A model generated the notes under the pieces. The model did not search any database. It was not told the DNA's origin and worked only from the letters and a program-made list of their open reading frames with translations. Both the position numbers and the translations under genes were made by a program. 5,085 nt of DNA from Nitrospinota bacterium (lineage in GTDB: Bacteria; UBA8248; JACPRG01), in assembly GCA_030740135.1 (NCBI GenBank), contig JASLXW010000316.1, positions 1 through 5,085 of the forward strand, given 5' to 3'. Below, in pieces: positions 1 through 5,085 of the stretch (positions within the stretch are counted from its first letter, which is position 1; every line of letters begins with the position of its first letter).

Positions 1-82
1 GCCCCCCCCCCCCCCCCCCCCCGCCGGCCGCCCCCGCGCCCCCCCCCCGCGGCCCCCCCCCCCCCGCCCGGCGCCCCCCCCC
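1..82. other. Low-complexity poly-C stretch, probable contig-edge artefact
   Basis: The first ~82 bases are nearly all C with scattered G, and hold only G/C bases. There is no codon structure, and normal mixed sequence begins abruptly at about 83. Runs of G at read ends are a known no-signal artefact of two-colour sequencing; on the opposite strand they appear as a 5' poly-C run like this one. I infer that the window begins at a contig end and that these bases should not be trusted as biology. A genuine C-rich tract is possible but less likely. Confidence 0.7.
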
Positions 83-119
83 ACGCCCTCGGTGTCTTTC
101 TTGACGGATCCTTTGAAGC

Positions 120-126
120 GGGGGAG
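120..126 (+). promoter_or_regulatory. Ribosome binding site of the opine-dehydrogenase-like gene
   Basis: GGGGGAG lies 6 nt before the ATG at 133. Its spacing fixes this ATG as the start, and the encoded protein reaches its Rossmann glycine motif at residue 9, as expected for a complete N-terminus. Confidence 0.6.
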
Positions 127-132
127 CGGCTT

Positions 133-1236
133 ATGACTTTATCCGTCAGCGTTCTGGGAGCGGGGGCCGGGGGGTTGTCGATCTCGGCGGACCTCTCCCG
201 GGCCGGCCACCGGGTGACCTTGTTCGAAGCGGCGCGGTTCAAGGAGAACCTCGAGCCCATCCGCAAGCAAGGGGGCGTCCTCCTGATCGAGGGGGACGCC
301 CAAGGGGAGGTCGTCCCCCTGGCCGGGGTGACGGCCGATCCCGGCCGGGCCGTCCGGGGGGCGGAGGTTGTGATCATCGTCGTCCCCTGCTTCGGCCATG
401 AATGGTTCGCGAAGACCTTCGTCCCCCGCCTCAACAGGGATCAGATCGTCGTCTTCATTGGAGAAGGGGGGGGCGCCCTCGTCTTCCATTCGGTCAGGAA
501 GAAGCTCGGAAAGGGGAAGGGCATTATCGTCGGGGAGACGAACACCCTGCCCTATTCCGCCCGGATCACGGGTCCCGGCGCCGCGAACATCCGGGTCAAG
601 AAAAGGGGGGGCGTGATCGCGGCGGCCCTGCCGGCGTCGGAGAACACCAACCTCCTGTCGGCCGTCCATGCGCTTTATCCGAACATCCGCCCCGCGACGA
701 ATGTCCTGGAGACCGTCCTGGTCAACTTCAACGCCATCGACCACGTGGCCACGGTTCTGGCCAACGCCGGCCATCTGGAGAGCCGGACGACGAACATGCT
801 CCTGTGGGGAGAGGGCGCGACGACCTCGGTCGCGCGGTGCATCGATACGGTGGACAACGAGATCCTGGCGATCCGGGGGGCATTGGGGTTCAAAGACCGG
901 ACGCCCTACCGCCACTGGTTGTTCGAACAGGGATTTCTCGCGAAGAAGCGGCGCACCACGTACGAGGCCATCCACGCCAGCGCCCTCGCCTCGAGCCGGT
1001 ATCCGTGCGGCCCGGAGGCCTTGAAAACCCGGTACGTGACCGAGGACGTGCCTTATTCCCTCGTCCTGATCTCTTCCATCGCCCGGGTGGCCGGGGTGGA
1101 TGTCCCCCTGATCGACGGGCTGATCGCGATGGCGTCCGCGATGAACGGTGTAGACTATCGCGCGAAGGGGAGGACACTCGAGAAACTGGGCGTCCGCGCG
1201 AAGGGGCCGAGGGAGCTTCTGGCGGCCGTCGGCTAG
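133..1236 (+). CDS. NAD/NADP octopine/nopaline dehydrogenase family protein
   Basis: This 367-aa protein resembles opine dehydrogenases, which reversibly join an amino acid to a 2-oxo acid by NAD(P)H-dependent reductive amination, or oxidise such N-(carboxyalkyl)amino acids. The N-terminal Rossmann domain opens with GAGAGG at residues 9-14. Glu32, at the end of the second strand, suggests NAD rather than NADP. A GETNTLPYSAR segment (134-144) matches the ETxTLPY signature of the family. The C-terminal helical domain carries His204 in NAIDHVATVLANAG and Asp305 in RYVTEDVPY; these align by motif with the catalytic His/Asp pair of characterised opine dehydrogenases. Length is normal for the family and there is no signal peptide, so it is likely cytosolic. 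The deaminase gene follows 16 nt downstream, suggesting co-transcription. Many uncharacterised members of this family are not true opine synthases, so the substrate is unknown. Confidence 0.85.
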   Translation: MTLSVSVLGAGAGGLSISADLSRAGHRVTLFEAARFKENLEPIRKQGGVLLIEGDAQGEVVPLAGVTADPGRAVRGAEVVIIVVPCFGHEWFAKTFVPRLNRDQIVVFIGEGGGALVFHSVRKKLGKGKGIIVGETNTLPYSARITGPGAANIRVKKRGGVIAAALPASENTNLLSAVHALYPNIRPATNVLETVLVNFNAIDHVATVLANAGHLESRTTNMLLWGEGATTSVARCIDTVDNEILAIRGALGFKDRTPYRHWLFEQGFLAKKRRTTYEAIHASALASSRYPCGPEALKTRYVTEDVPYSLVLISSIARVAGVDVPLIDGLIAMASAMNGVDYRAKGRTLEKLGVRAKGPRELLAAVG

Positions 1237-1241
1237 CTGAA

Positions 1242-1247
1242 GGGAGG
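1242..1247 (+). promoter_or_regulatory. Ribosome binding site selecting ATG 1253 for the deaminase
   Basis: GGGAGG stands 5 nt before the ATG at 1253 but only 2 nt before an in-frame GTG at 1250. The spacing favours the ATG, shortening the longest reading by one residue. Confidence 0.6.
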
Positions 1248-1252
1248 ACGTG

Positions 1253-1756
1253 ATGAGCGAGCACGATAAGTTCATGGCCATTGCCATGGAAGAAGCCCTG
1301 GCCGGGGTGAAAGAGGGCGAGCAGCCTTTCGGGGCGTGCGTCGTCCGCGACGGCGAGGTCATCTGCCGGGCGCACAGCATCAAAGTGAATACGCACAACA
1401 TCACCGCCCACGCGGAGACCCGGGCGGTTGGATTGGCCACCGAGGCCTTGAAGATCAACAGCCTCGCCGGCTGTACGTTCTATTCGGTCTGCGAGCCCTG
1501 TCCGATGTGCTGCGGGGCGATCCTGAACTCTCAGGTCTCCGCCCTCGTCCTGGGCGCGCGCCTCGCCAGTTTGAAAAATTTCTCCGGGGATCAATTCAGC
1601 TCCGGCCAGTATGACGGCGGGACCTTCAATTTCCACAAGTACTCTGTCGAGAGCTTGGCGGAACTCGTCGGATCGAAGATCCAAGTCATCAACGGCGTCA
1701 TGGAAGAGGAGTGCGAGAACCTCTACCGGAACGCTCAAGGCAAGCTCAGCCGGTAA
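1253..1756 (+). CDS. Zinc-dependent nucleoside/base deaminase (cytidine deaminase fold)
   Basis: This 167-aa protein belongs to the CDA/TadA/GuaD superfamily, which hydrolytically deaminates bases or nucleosides and releases ammonia. The zinc signature is complete: HAE at 53-55 gives the zinc ligand His53 and the proton-shuttling Glu55, and the PCPMCCGA segment gives Cys83 and Cys86. The N-terminal PFGACVVRDGEVI stretch (25-37) is the usual first beta hairpin. The residues before HAE are NIT rather than the DPT common in TadA and bacterial guanine deaminases. The C-terminal region (about 106-167, with SSGQYDGGTFNFHKY) is longer than and unlike the TadA tail, so a tRNA role is not supported. 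Free base or modified-base deamination is more likely; the exact substrate cannot be called. It probably shares a transcript with the preceding dehydrogenase and ends at a strong hairpin. Confidence 0.85.
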   Translation: MSEHDKFMAIAMEEALAGVKEGEQPFGACVVRDGEVICRAHSIKVNTHNITAHAETRAVGLATEALKINSLAGCTFYSVCEPCPMCCGAILNSQVSALVLGARLASLKNFSGDQFSSGQYDGGTFNFHKYSVESLAELVGSKIQVINGVMEEECENLYRNAQGKLSR

Positions 1757-1804
1757 TGGGCGGCATCGGCCGAATTCGTGACGCCCCGGCCGGACGCCGC
1801 CTAT
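1756..1804 (+). terminator. Two-part GC hairpin after the deaminase, possible terminator
   Basis: An outer stem (1756-1764 with 1796-1804) contains the perfect GGCGGC/GCCGCC pairing plus A-T, T-A and G-T extensions. A two-by-three internal loop separates it from a perfect inner stem, CGGCCG (1767-1772) with CGGCCG (1787-1792), closed by a 14-nt loop. It starts at the last base of the deaminase stop codon. No T-run follows, so it is not a classical intrinsic terminator. It may be a U-less terminator or an mRNA 3'-end stabiliser. The pairing was read by eye. Confidence 0.5.
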
Positions 1805-1810
1805 GGCCCC

Positions 1811-1864
1811 TCCATCAAACAAACGGCATGCTGTAGAACCAACCTCTGTTAACCGAAATTGACA
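1811..1864 (+). promoter_or_regulatory. AT-richer intergenic patch, candidate promoter region of the second unit
   Basis: By hand count this 54-nt stretch is about 43% G+C, far below the surrounding genes. It lies between the hairpin and the next translated unit, the usual place for a promoter. It holds the palindromes GCATGC (1826-1831) and GTTAAC (1848-1853). A perfect TTGACA lies at 1859-1864 but has no convincing -10 box 16-18 nt downstream, so no specific promoter is asserted. Confidence 0.3.
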
Positions 1865-1903
1865 TCAGGATCATGGAGGCGGGAGAGAGCCGGATGGCTT
1901 CCC

Positions 1904-1911
1904 GGGAGAGG
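1904..1911 (+). promoter_or_regulatory. Ribosome binding site of the small ORF
   Basis: GGGAGAGG ends 4 nt before the ATG at 1916. It supports translation from this ATG rather than from the TTG at 1859, which is preceded by AACCGAAA and has no Shine-Dalgarno sequence. Confidence 0.45.
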
Positions 1912-1915
1912 TTCG

Positions 1916-2056
1916 ATGAAGGGCCTTGAGGACGATGTGAGCGGTCGGATCGACGCCGATGAGGCCCTCGACCTTCTCGTCGAGCTCGACGAGGTTGTGA
2001 CGGCGGCAAAGGTGATTGCGCTGACCGCCCTCCGCTTCACCCGGCGGGAGACCTGA
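1916..2056 (+). CDS. Small hypothetical protein, 46 aa, coupled to the amidohydrolase
   Basis: I do not recognise this 46-residue ORF. It has a good ribosome binding site, about 83% G/C at third codon positions (38 of 46 codons, counted by hand), and a stop codon one base before the next gene's ATG, a layout typical of translational coupling. The ribosome binding site of the next gene lies inside its last codons. The product is acidic (11 Asp/Glu against 6 Lys/Arg), with most acidic residues before position 27 and a basic tail of FTRRET type. Residues 15-40 could form one amphipathic helix. There is no signal peptide, cysteine or metal motif. It could be a small partner of the amidohydrolase, a leader peptide that sets its translation, or a chance ORF. 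Confidence 0.5.
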   Translation: MKGLEDDVSGRIDADEALDLLVELDEVVTAAKVIALTALRFTRRET

Positions 2057-2057
2057 C

Positions 2058-3518
2058 ATGCCGAAGGGTGACGGCCGTTCCGGGGCGAAGATTCTCGAAG
2101 CGCCGTACATCGTGACGATGGATGCGCAAAGGAGGGTTCTCAAGGGGGGAGCGCTCCTGGTGGAGGGGAACGCCATCTCCGCCGTCGGCTCTCGGGATGA
2201 GCTTCAATCCCGGGCCCCGGGTGCGGAGCGCCTCGTCTTCGACCGGCACGTCCTTCTCCCCGGATTCATCGACTGCCACGAGCACGCCACCCAAATGCTG
2301 GGCCGGGGGCTGGCGGACGATGTGGACGAGGTCGAGGTCCGTTGGGGTTGGGACCGGATTTATCCGTGGGAGGCGATTTTGGAAGAGGAAGACGTCTACA
2401 CGGGGGCCTTACTCACGGCGGTGGAGTTGGTCCGGAACGGAGTTACGTGCTTTGCCGATCCGGGCGGGTTCCTGATGGACCCGGTGGCGAAGGCGGTCGC
2501 GGAATCCGGCATCCGGGCCGTGCTCTCCGTGGGCGGGTTGGACACGTGGTCCGAGGGATTCCCGCTTCCGGCGTCGGTCCTTCACGAAGATCCCACCGGG
2601 GGGGCGCTTGGCGCCTCCGAGAGACTGATTGAAGATTGGCACGGCGCCCGCGGGGATCGGGTCCGGTGCGGTTACAGCATTCGCGTATTGATGAACGCCT
2701 CGGAAGCCTTTGTCCTCGAGGTGGGGAGGCGGGCCCGCGAGCGCGGCCTCACCGTGCAGATTCATCTGGCCGTTTCGCAAAGCCGGGTCCAGTGGGTGAT
2801 CGATCAGACCGGTCGAAGGCCCGTGGAGTATCTCGACAGCCTGGGAGTCCTCGGTCCGAACTGGCTCCTGACCCATATGGGTTGGGTGGACGAGAGCGAG
2901 TTCCCGATTCTCAAGGACCGGGATGTCAAGGTCTGTCACTCCCCCGGCTCGTCCATGCACAACGCCCGGGGCGCCGTCAGCCGGGGCAAGTTCCCCGAGA
3001 TGGCGGACCTGGGAATCTCGCTCTGCCTTGCGAGCGATGCCGCGGCCTGCAACAACAGTCTCGACATGTTCCGGGCGATGTACCTCGCGTGCCTGGCGCA
3101 CAAGGAGGCCCGGCTGAGATTGGACCTCTTTCCGCCCGAGACCGTCCTGGAAATGGCGACCCTGGGGGGGGCCAAGGCGCTGCTGTGGGAGGACGCGATC
3201 GGCTCCCTGACGCCGGGGAAGCGGGCCGACGTCATCGCGGTGGACCTGCACAGGCCCAACCTGATCCCGTTCTACGACTTTTCTTTGATCCCCAACCTGG
3301 TCTATTCGGGAGACGGGGCGGACGTCGCCTTCACAATGGTGGACGGACAGGTCCTGATGCGGGACCGGAAAATCCTGTTCACGGATGAAGACGCCCTCGT
3401 TTCACGGGCCCAGGCAATCGGCTCTCGACTGCTGGAGAAGGTTCCCTTTCGAATCGAGCCTCGATGGCCCTTCGTGGGCGGTGAGGGTTCGAGCCGGGCC
3501 GGAGCGTCGGCGGGATGA
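2058..3518 (+). CDS. Amidohydrolase, MtaD/SAH deaminase - chlorohydrolase (TrzN/AtzA) family
   Basis: This 486-aa metal-dependent hydrolase has the family layout: an N-terminal beta-sandwich half (about 10-68), a TIM barrel, and a C-terminal sandwich return (PGKRADVIAVD, 386-396). Metal-binding positions are visible: HEH (His74, His76) in GFIDCHEHATQ, His236 in QIHLAV, His273 in LTHMGWVDE, and Asp327 in LASDAAACNNSLDMF, which closely follows the MtaD-family GTDGAASNNSLD pattern. CHSPGSSMHNARG (293-305) matches the family's HCPxSNxKLxSG segment. Relatives deaminate methylthioadenosine, adenosylhomocysteine or other heterocycles, or dechlorinate triazines. The HxxE glutamate used as an acid/base in those enzymes is Val239 here, so deaminase activity is doubtful. 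CGGGAG at 2045-2050, 7 nt upstream, supports the ATG at 2058. It is likely cytosolic and coupled to the small ORF before it. Confidence 0.85.
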   Translation: MPKGDGRSGAKILEAPYIVTMDAQRRVLKGGALLVEGNAISAVGSRDELQSRAPGAERLVFDRHVLLPGFIDCHEHATQMLGRGLADDVDEVEVRWGWDRIYPWEAILEEEDVYTGALLTAVELVRNGVTCFADPGGFLMDPVAKAVAESGIRAVLSVGGLDTWSEGFPLPASVLHEDPTGGALGASERLIEDWHGARGDRVRCGYSIRVLMNASEAFVLEVGRRARERGLTVQIHLAVSQSRVQWVIDQTGRRPVEYLDSLGVLGPNWLLTHMGWVDESEFPILKDRDVKVCHSPGSSMHNARGAVSRGKFPEMADLGISLCLASDAAACNNSLDMFRAMYLACLAHKEARLRLDLFPPETVLEMATLGGAKALLWEDAIGSLTPGKRADVIAVDLHRPNLIPFYDFSLIPNLVYSGDGADVAFTMVDGQVLMRDRKILFTDEDALVSRAQAIGSRLLEKVPFRIEPRWPFVGGEGSSRAGASAG

Positions 3519-3600
3519 CGGGACCCCGGGGGATCGCCGCGCGGGATGCGAACGATCGGGCGGAGGATTCGGCATCGCCGTTTCCCCGTGGGCCCCTGAC

Positions 3601-3606
3601 GGAGGA
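3601..3606 (+). promoter_or_regulatory. Ribosome binding site selecting a TTG start for the LLM gene
   Basis: GGAGGA is a near-perfect Shine-Dalgarno sequence 9 nt before TTG 3616. The frame is open upstream to 3385 inside the previous gene, but that extension encodes Arg/Gly-rich residues with no family resemblance. The TTG gives MIFGIRLPP, the expected LLM N-terminus. Confidence 0.65.
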
Positions 3607-3615
3607 GACCGCGAT

Positions 3616-4662
3616 TTGATTTTTGGAATTCGACTTCCGCCGTGCGCGACTCCCCAGAGGGTGGCCGAGAGCGCGGCCCTGGCCGAGGAATGCGGGTTCG
3701 ATTTCGTGTGGACGATGGATTCCCAGCTTCTCGCCTGGCGTCTGATGGACCCTTTTGTTTGCCTTTCGGCCTGCGCCCGGACGACTCGGCGGGTCAAGCT
3801 CGGGATCGCCGTGTGCAATCCGTTCACCCGCCATCCCGCGGCGACCGCGTGCGGGATGGTCTCGCTGGATCAGCTTTCCGGGGGGAGGTCCATCCTCGGG
3901 ATGGGGACCGGCGGGAGCGCGCTGCGGACCATCGGGAGCCCCCTGGCCAAGATGGAGGGCGCGCACACGCAGCGGCGGAAGGTCCTGAGGGAATCGGTGA
4001 TCTTCTTGAAATCGCTGTTCTCCGGCGGGGAGTGCGCCTTTCAGGGCGTGCCGATGAAACTGGATGTTCCCCTGCCGACGATTCCCGTCTATGTCTCCGC
4101 TTCGGGTCCGAAGATGCTCGAGTTGGCGGGAGAGCTGGCCGACGGGATCATCATCCAGTCCGGGATCGACCGGCGGTGCGTGGAGTCCGCGCTGGGTCAC
4201 ATCGAGATGGGCGCGCGGAAGGCGGGGCGGTCTCTCGAAGAAATCGATCTCGTCGCCTCGACGTTTTGCTCCCTGGACGAAGACCGCGAGCTCGCCGTGG
4301 CCCGGGGGAAGCCCCTGGCGGCTTGGTTCTACGCGGCCGCGCCGCACCTGGTCGAGCTGGCCGGAGTCAAGGTGTCCCAGCGGCAGCCCGCCGTCAAGGT
4401 GTTCCCCGACCTGTTCCACCCGCTCGATATCGAGGAGGCCATGGAGGCCGCCTCGTTCATTCCGGATGAAGCGGTGGAACGGTTATGCCTGGTGGGGAGG
4501 CCGGACGAGGCGCTCGCTCGCGTCCGCGAGCTCGAGTCGCTCGGCATCACACAGGTGTTCCTGCGGAACTACAGCACGTACACGCTTCCCGATGACCTGA
4601 TTCGCCCCTTCGGGAAGCACGTCATTCAACCGATGAAGGGCCTCTCGGCGCCGACGGCCTGA
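3616..4662 (+). CDS. Luciferase-like (LLM) flavin- or F420-dependent oxidoreductase
   Basis: This 348-aa protein, started at TTG, has the bacterial-luciferase-like TIM barrel. The first strand MIFGIRLPP (1-9) is followed by VAESAALAEECGFDFVW (16-32) and RVKLGIAVCNPFTRHP (59-74), a stretch typical of Mer-like and F420-dependent members. LDQLSGGRSILGMGTGG (84-100) is the conserved core loop, and IPVYVSASGPKMLELAGELADG (156-177) is the usual cofactor phosphate-binding region. LVGRPDEALARVREL (292-306) is the standard C-terminal helix. Relatives include methylenetetrahydromethanopterin reductase, F420-dependent dehydrogenases and FMN monooxygenases; cofactor and substrate cannot be decided here. 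It lies 97 nt after the amidohydrolase and 29 nt before the IadA-like gene, so it probably sits in the same operon. RutA-type pyrimidine oxygenases share the fold, but the core loops look more Mer-like. Confidence 0.85.
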   Translation: MIFGIRLPPCATPQRVAESAALAEECGFDFVWTMDSQLLAWRLMDPFVCLSACARTTRRVKLGIAVCNPFTRHPAATACGMVSLDQLSGGRSILGMGTGGSALRTIGSPLAKMEGAHTQRRKVLRESVIFLKSLFSGGECAFQGVPMKLDVPLPTIPVYVSASGPKMLELAGELADGIIIQSGIDRRCVESALGHIEMGARKAGRSLEEIDLVASTFCSLDEDRELAVARGKPLAAWFYAAAPHLVELAGVKVSQRQPAVKVFPDLFHPLDIEEAMEAASFIPDEAVERLCLVGRPDEALARVRELESLGITQVFLRNYSTYTLPDDLIRPFGKHVIQPMKGLSAPTA

Positions 4663-4678
4663 GCCGCGGGCCTGTTGC

Positions 4679-4685
4679 AAGGGGA
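4679..4685 (+). promoter_or_regulatory. Ribosome binding site selecting a TTG start for the IadA-like gene
   Basis: AAGGGGA stands 6 nt before TTG 4692. The next in-frame ATG (4743) would remove the first 17 residues, including the first beta strand FFKLLQGATLFGP, which corresponds to the IadA N-terminus. Confidence 0.55.
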
Positions 4686-4691
4686 ATCGTC

Positions 4692-5085
4692 TTGCCGTTC
4701 TTCAAGCTTCTTCAGGGAGCGACGCTCTTTGGACCCTCGGAGATGGGACCGGGAGACGTCCTGATCGCGGGGGAAAAGATCGCGGAGGTTTCGCCGGACC
4801 TGGGCCCGTTCGCCTCTTTGCCCGGGATCGAGGTCGTGGACCTGAAGGGAAGGGTTCTCACGCCGGGCTTCGTCGATCCCCACGTCCACATCCTGGGCGG
4901 GGGGGGCGGAGGCGGATTTCAGACCCGCGGCCCCGAATTGTTCCTGAGCGAGATCACCTCGGCCGGAACCACGACCGTCGTCGGCGTCATCGGGACGGAC
5001 GGGGTCACGAGAGACCTGACCGCCCTGTTGGCCAAGGCCCACGCGCTCGAAGAAGAGGGGATCACGACGCATCTCTGGAGCGGCG
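4692..5085 (+). CDS. iadA: Beta-aspartyl (isoaspartyl) dipeptidase, 3' end outside window
   Basis: The first 131 codons resemble IadA, a binuclear-metal amidohydrolase that cleaves beta-aspartyl dipeptides formed by isoaspartate damage or by cyanophycin breakdown. From TTG 4692, residues 3-55 form the N-terminal sandwich (VLIAGEKIAEV at 23-33). PGFVDPHVHILGGG follows, with metal ligands His64 and His66, then the IadA-specific stretch FQTRGPELFLSEITSAGTTT (76-95). VVGVIGTDGVTRDLTALLAK and ALEEEGITT follow (96-126), a strong family match. One feature is odd: E. coli IadA has GGGGE with Glu77 contacting the substrate alpha-amino group, but here that position is Gly73 (codon GGA at 4908-4910). 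The gene continues beyond the window, so the remaining metal ligands and catalytic Asp cannot be checked. Full members are about 390 aa. Confidence 0.85.
   Translation, partial: MPFFKLLQGATLFGPSEMGPGDVLIAGEKIAEVSPDLGPFASLPGIEVVDLKGRVLTPGFVDPHVHILGGGGGGGFQTRGPELFLSEITSAGTTTVVGVIGTDGVTRDLTALLAKAHALEEEGITTHLWSG

Noticed and set aside
402..1253. A 283-codon + strand frame overlapping the dehydrogenase gene
   Set aside because: Its product is Arg/Gly/Pro-rich, with no domain, and it is wholly embedded in another frame of a well-supported gene.
139..1458. A 439-codon open frame on the minus strand
   Set aside because: It lies opposite the dehydrogenase and deaminase genes, which have clear family motifs. 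The antisense product is rich in Arg/Pro/Gly/Asp without recognisable domains, typical of GC-rich antisense shadow frames.
1859..1888. Sigma-70 promoter based on TTGACA at 1859
   Set aside because: The expected -10 position is GGGAGAGA-like, with no TATAAT resemblance.
1859..1915. A TTG start extending the small ORF by 19 codons
   Set aside because: No ribosome binding site precedes it, while the ATG at 1916 has one at suitable spacing.
3385..3615. A 77-codon upstream extension of the LLM gene
   Set aside because: It would overlap the previous gene by 134 nt, encodes Arg/Gly-rich sequence unlike any LLM N-terminus, and lies upstream of a strong ribosome binding site placed for TTG 3616.
2409..4419. 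Long minus-strand frames opposite the amidohydrolase (2409-3251) and LLM (3379-4419) genes
   Set aside because: No family motifs, low-complexity composition, and full overlap with strongly supported genes.
4896..4914. G-rich tract as a possible G-quadruplex
   Set aside because: It encodes the conserved poly-glycine loop of IadA, so protein sequence explains the G run; there is no separate evidence of a structural role.
1..5085. tRNA, rRNA, CRISPR array, insertion sequence or attachment site
   Set aside because: No spaced direct repeats, terminal inverted repeats, transposase motifs or cloverleaf-like sequence were seen on reading the gaps; the genes fill nearly all the window.

Overview
The window comes from a GC-rich bacterial or possibly archaeal chromosome. 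Codon third positions are dominated by G/C, Shine-Dalgarno sequences are strong and purine-rich, and two of the five main genes appear to start with TTG. The sequence alone does not place the organism. A luciferase-like oxidoreductase of the Mer/F420 type next to an opine-dehydrogenase-like gene would fit an environmental lineage that uses F420 (inference, low confidence). The first ~82 bases are almost pure C and look like a contig-edge sequencing artefact.

All supported genes lie on the + strand, in two groups. Group 1 (133-1756) holds an NAD-dependent octopine/nopaline dehydrogenase-family protein, followed after 16 nt by a zinc-dependent nucleoside/base deaminase (CDA/TadA/GuaD fold). A strong two-part hairpin begins at the deaminase stop codon (1756-1804) and probably closes this unit. 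An AT-richer patch (about 1811-1864) follows and could hold the promoter of group 2.

Group 2 (1916 to beyond the window end) begins with a probable 46-codon small ORF. Its stop lies one base before the start of a 486-aa amidohydrolase of the methylthioadenosine/S-adenosylhomocysteine deaminase - chlorohydrolase (MtaD/TrzN/AtzA) family. After a 97-nt gap comes a luciferase-like (LLM) flavin or F420 oxidoreductase, then the first 131 codons of a beta-aspartyl (isoaspartyl) dipeptidase, IadA, cut by the window edge.

Taken together, the enzymes (C-N dehydrogenase, base deaminase, two amidohydrolases, flavin/F420 oxidoreductase) look like a catabolic or salvage cluster for a nitrogen-rich small molecule such as an N-heterocycle, opine-like conjugate or isoaspartyl compound. 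The substrate cannot be read from the sequence. Both amidohydrolases have intact N-terminal HxH metal motifs, yet each lacks a glutamate that is functionally important in characterised relatives: the HxxE glutamate is Val239 in the MtaD-like protein, and the Glu77 equivalent is Gly73 in the IadA-like protein. This suggests that family-based names may mislead about their actual reactions.
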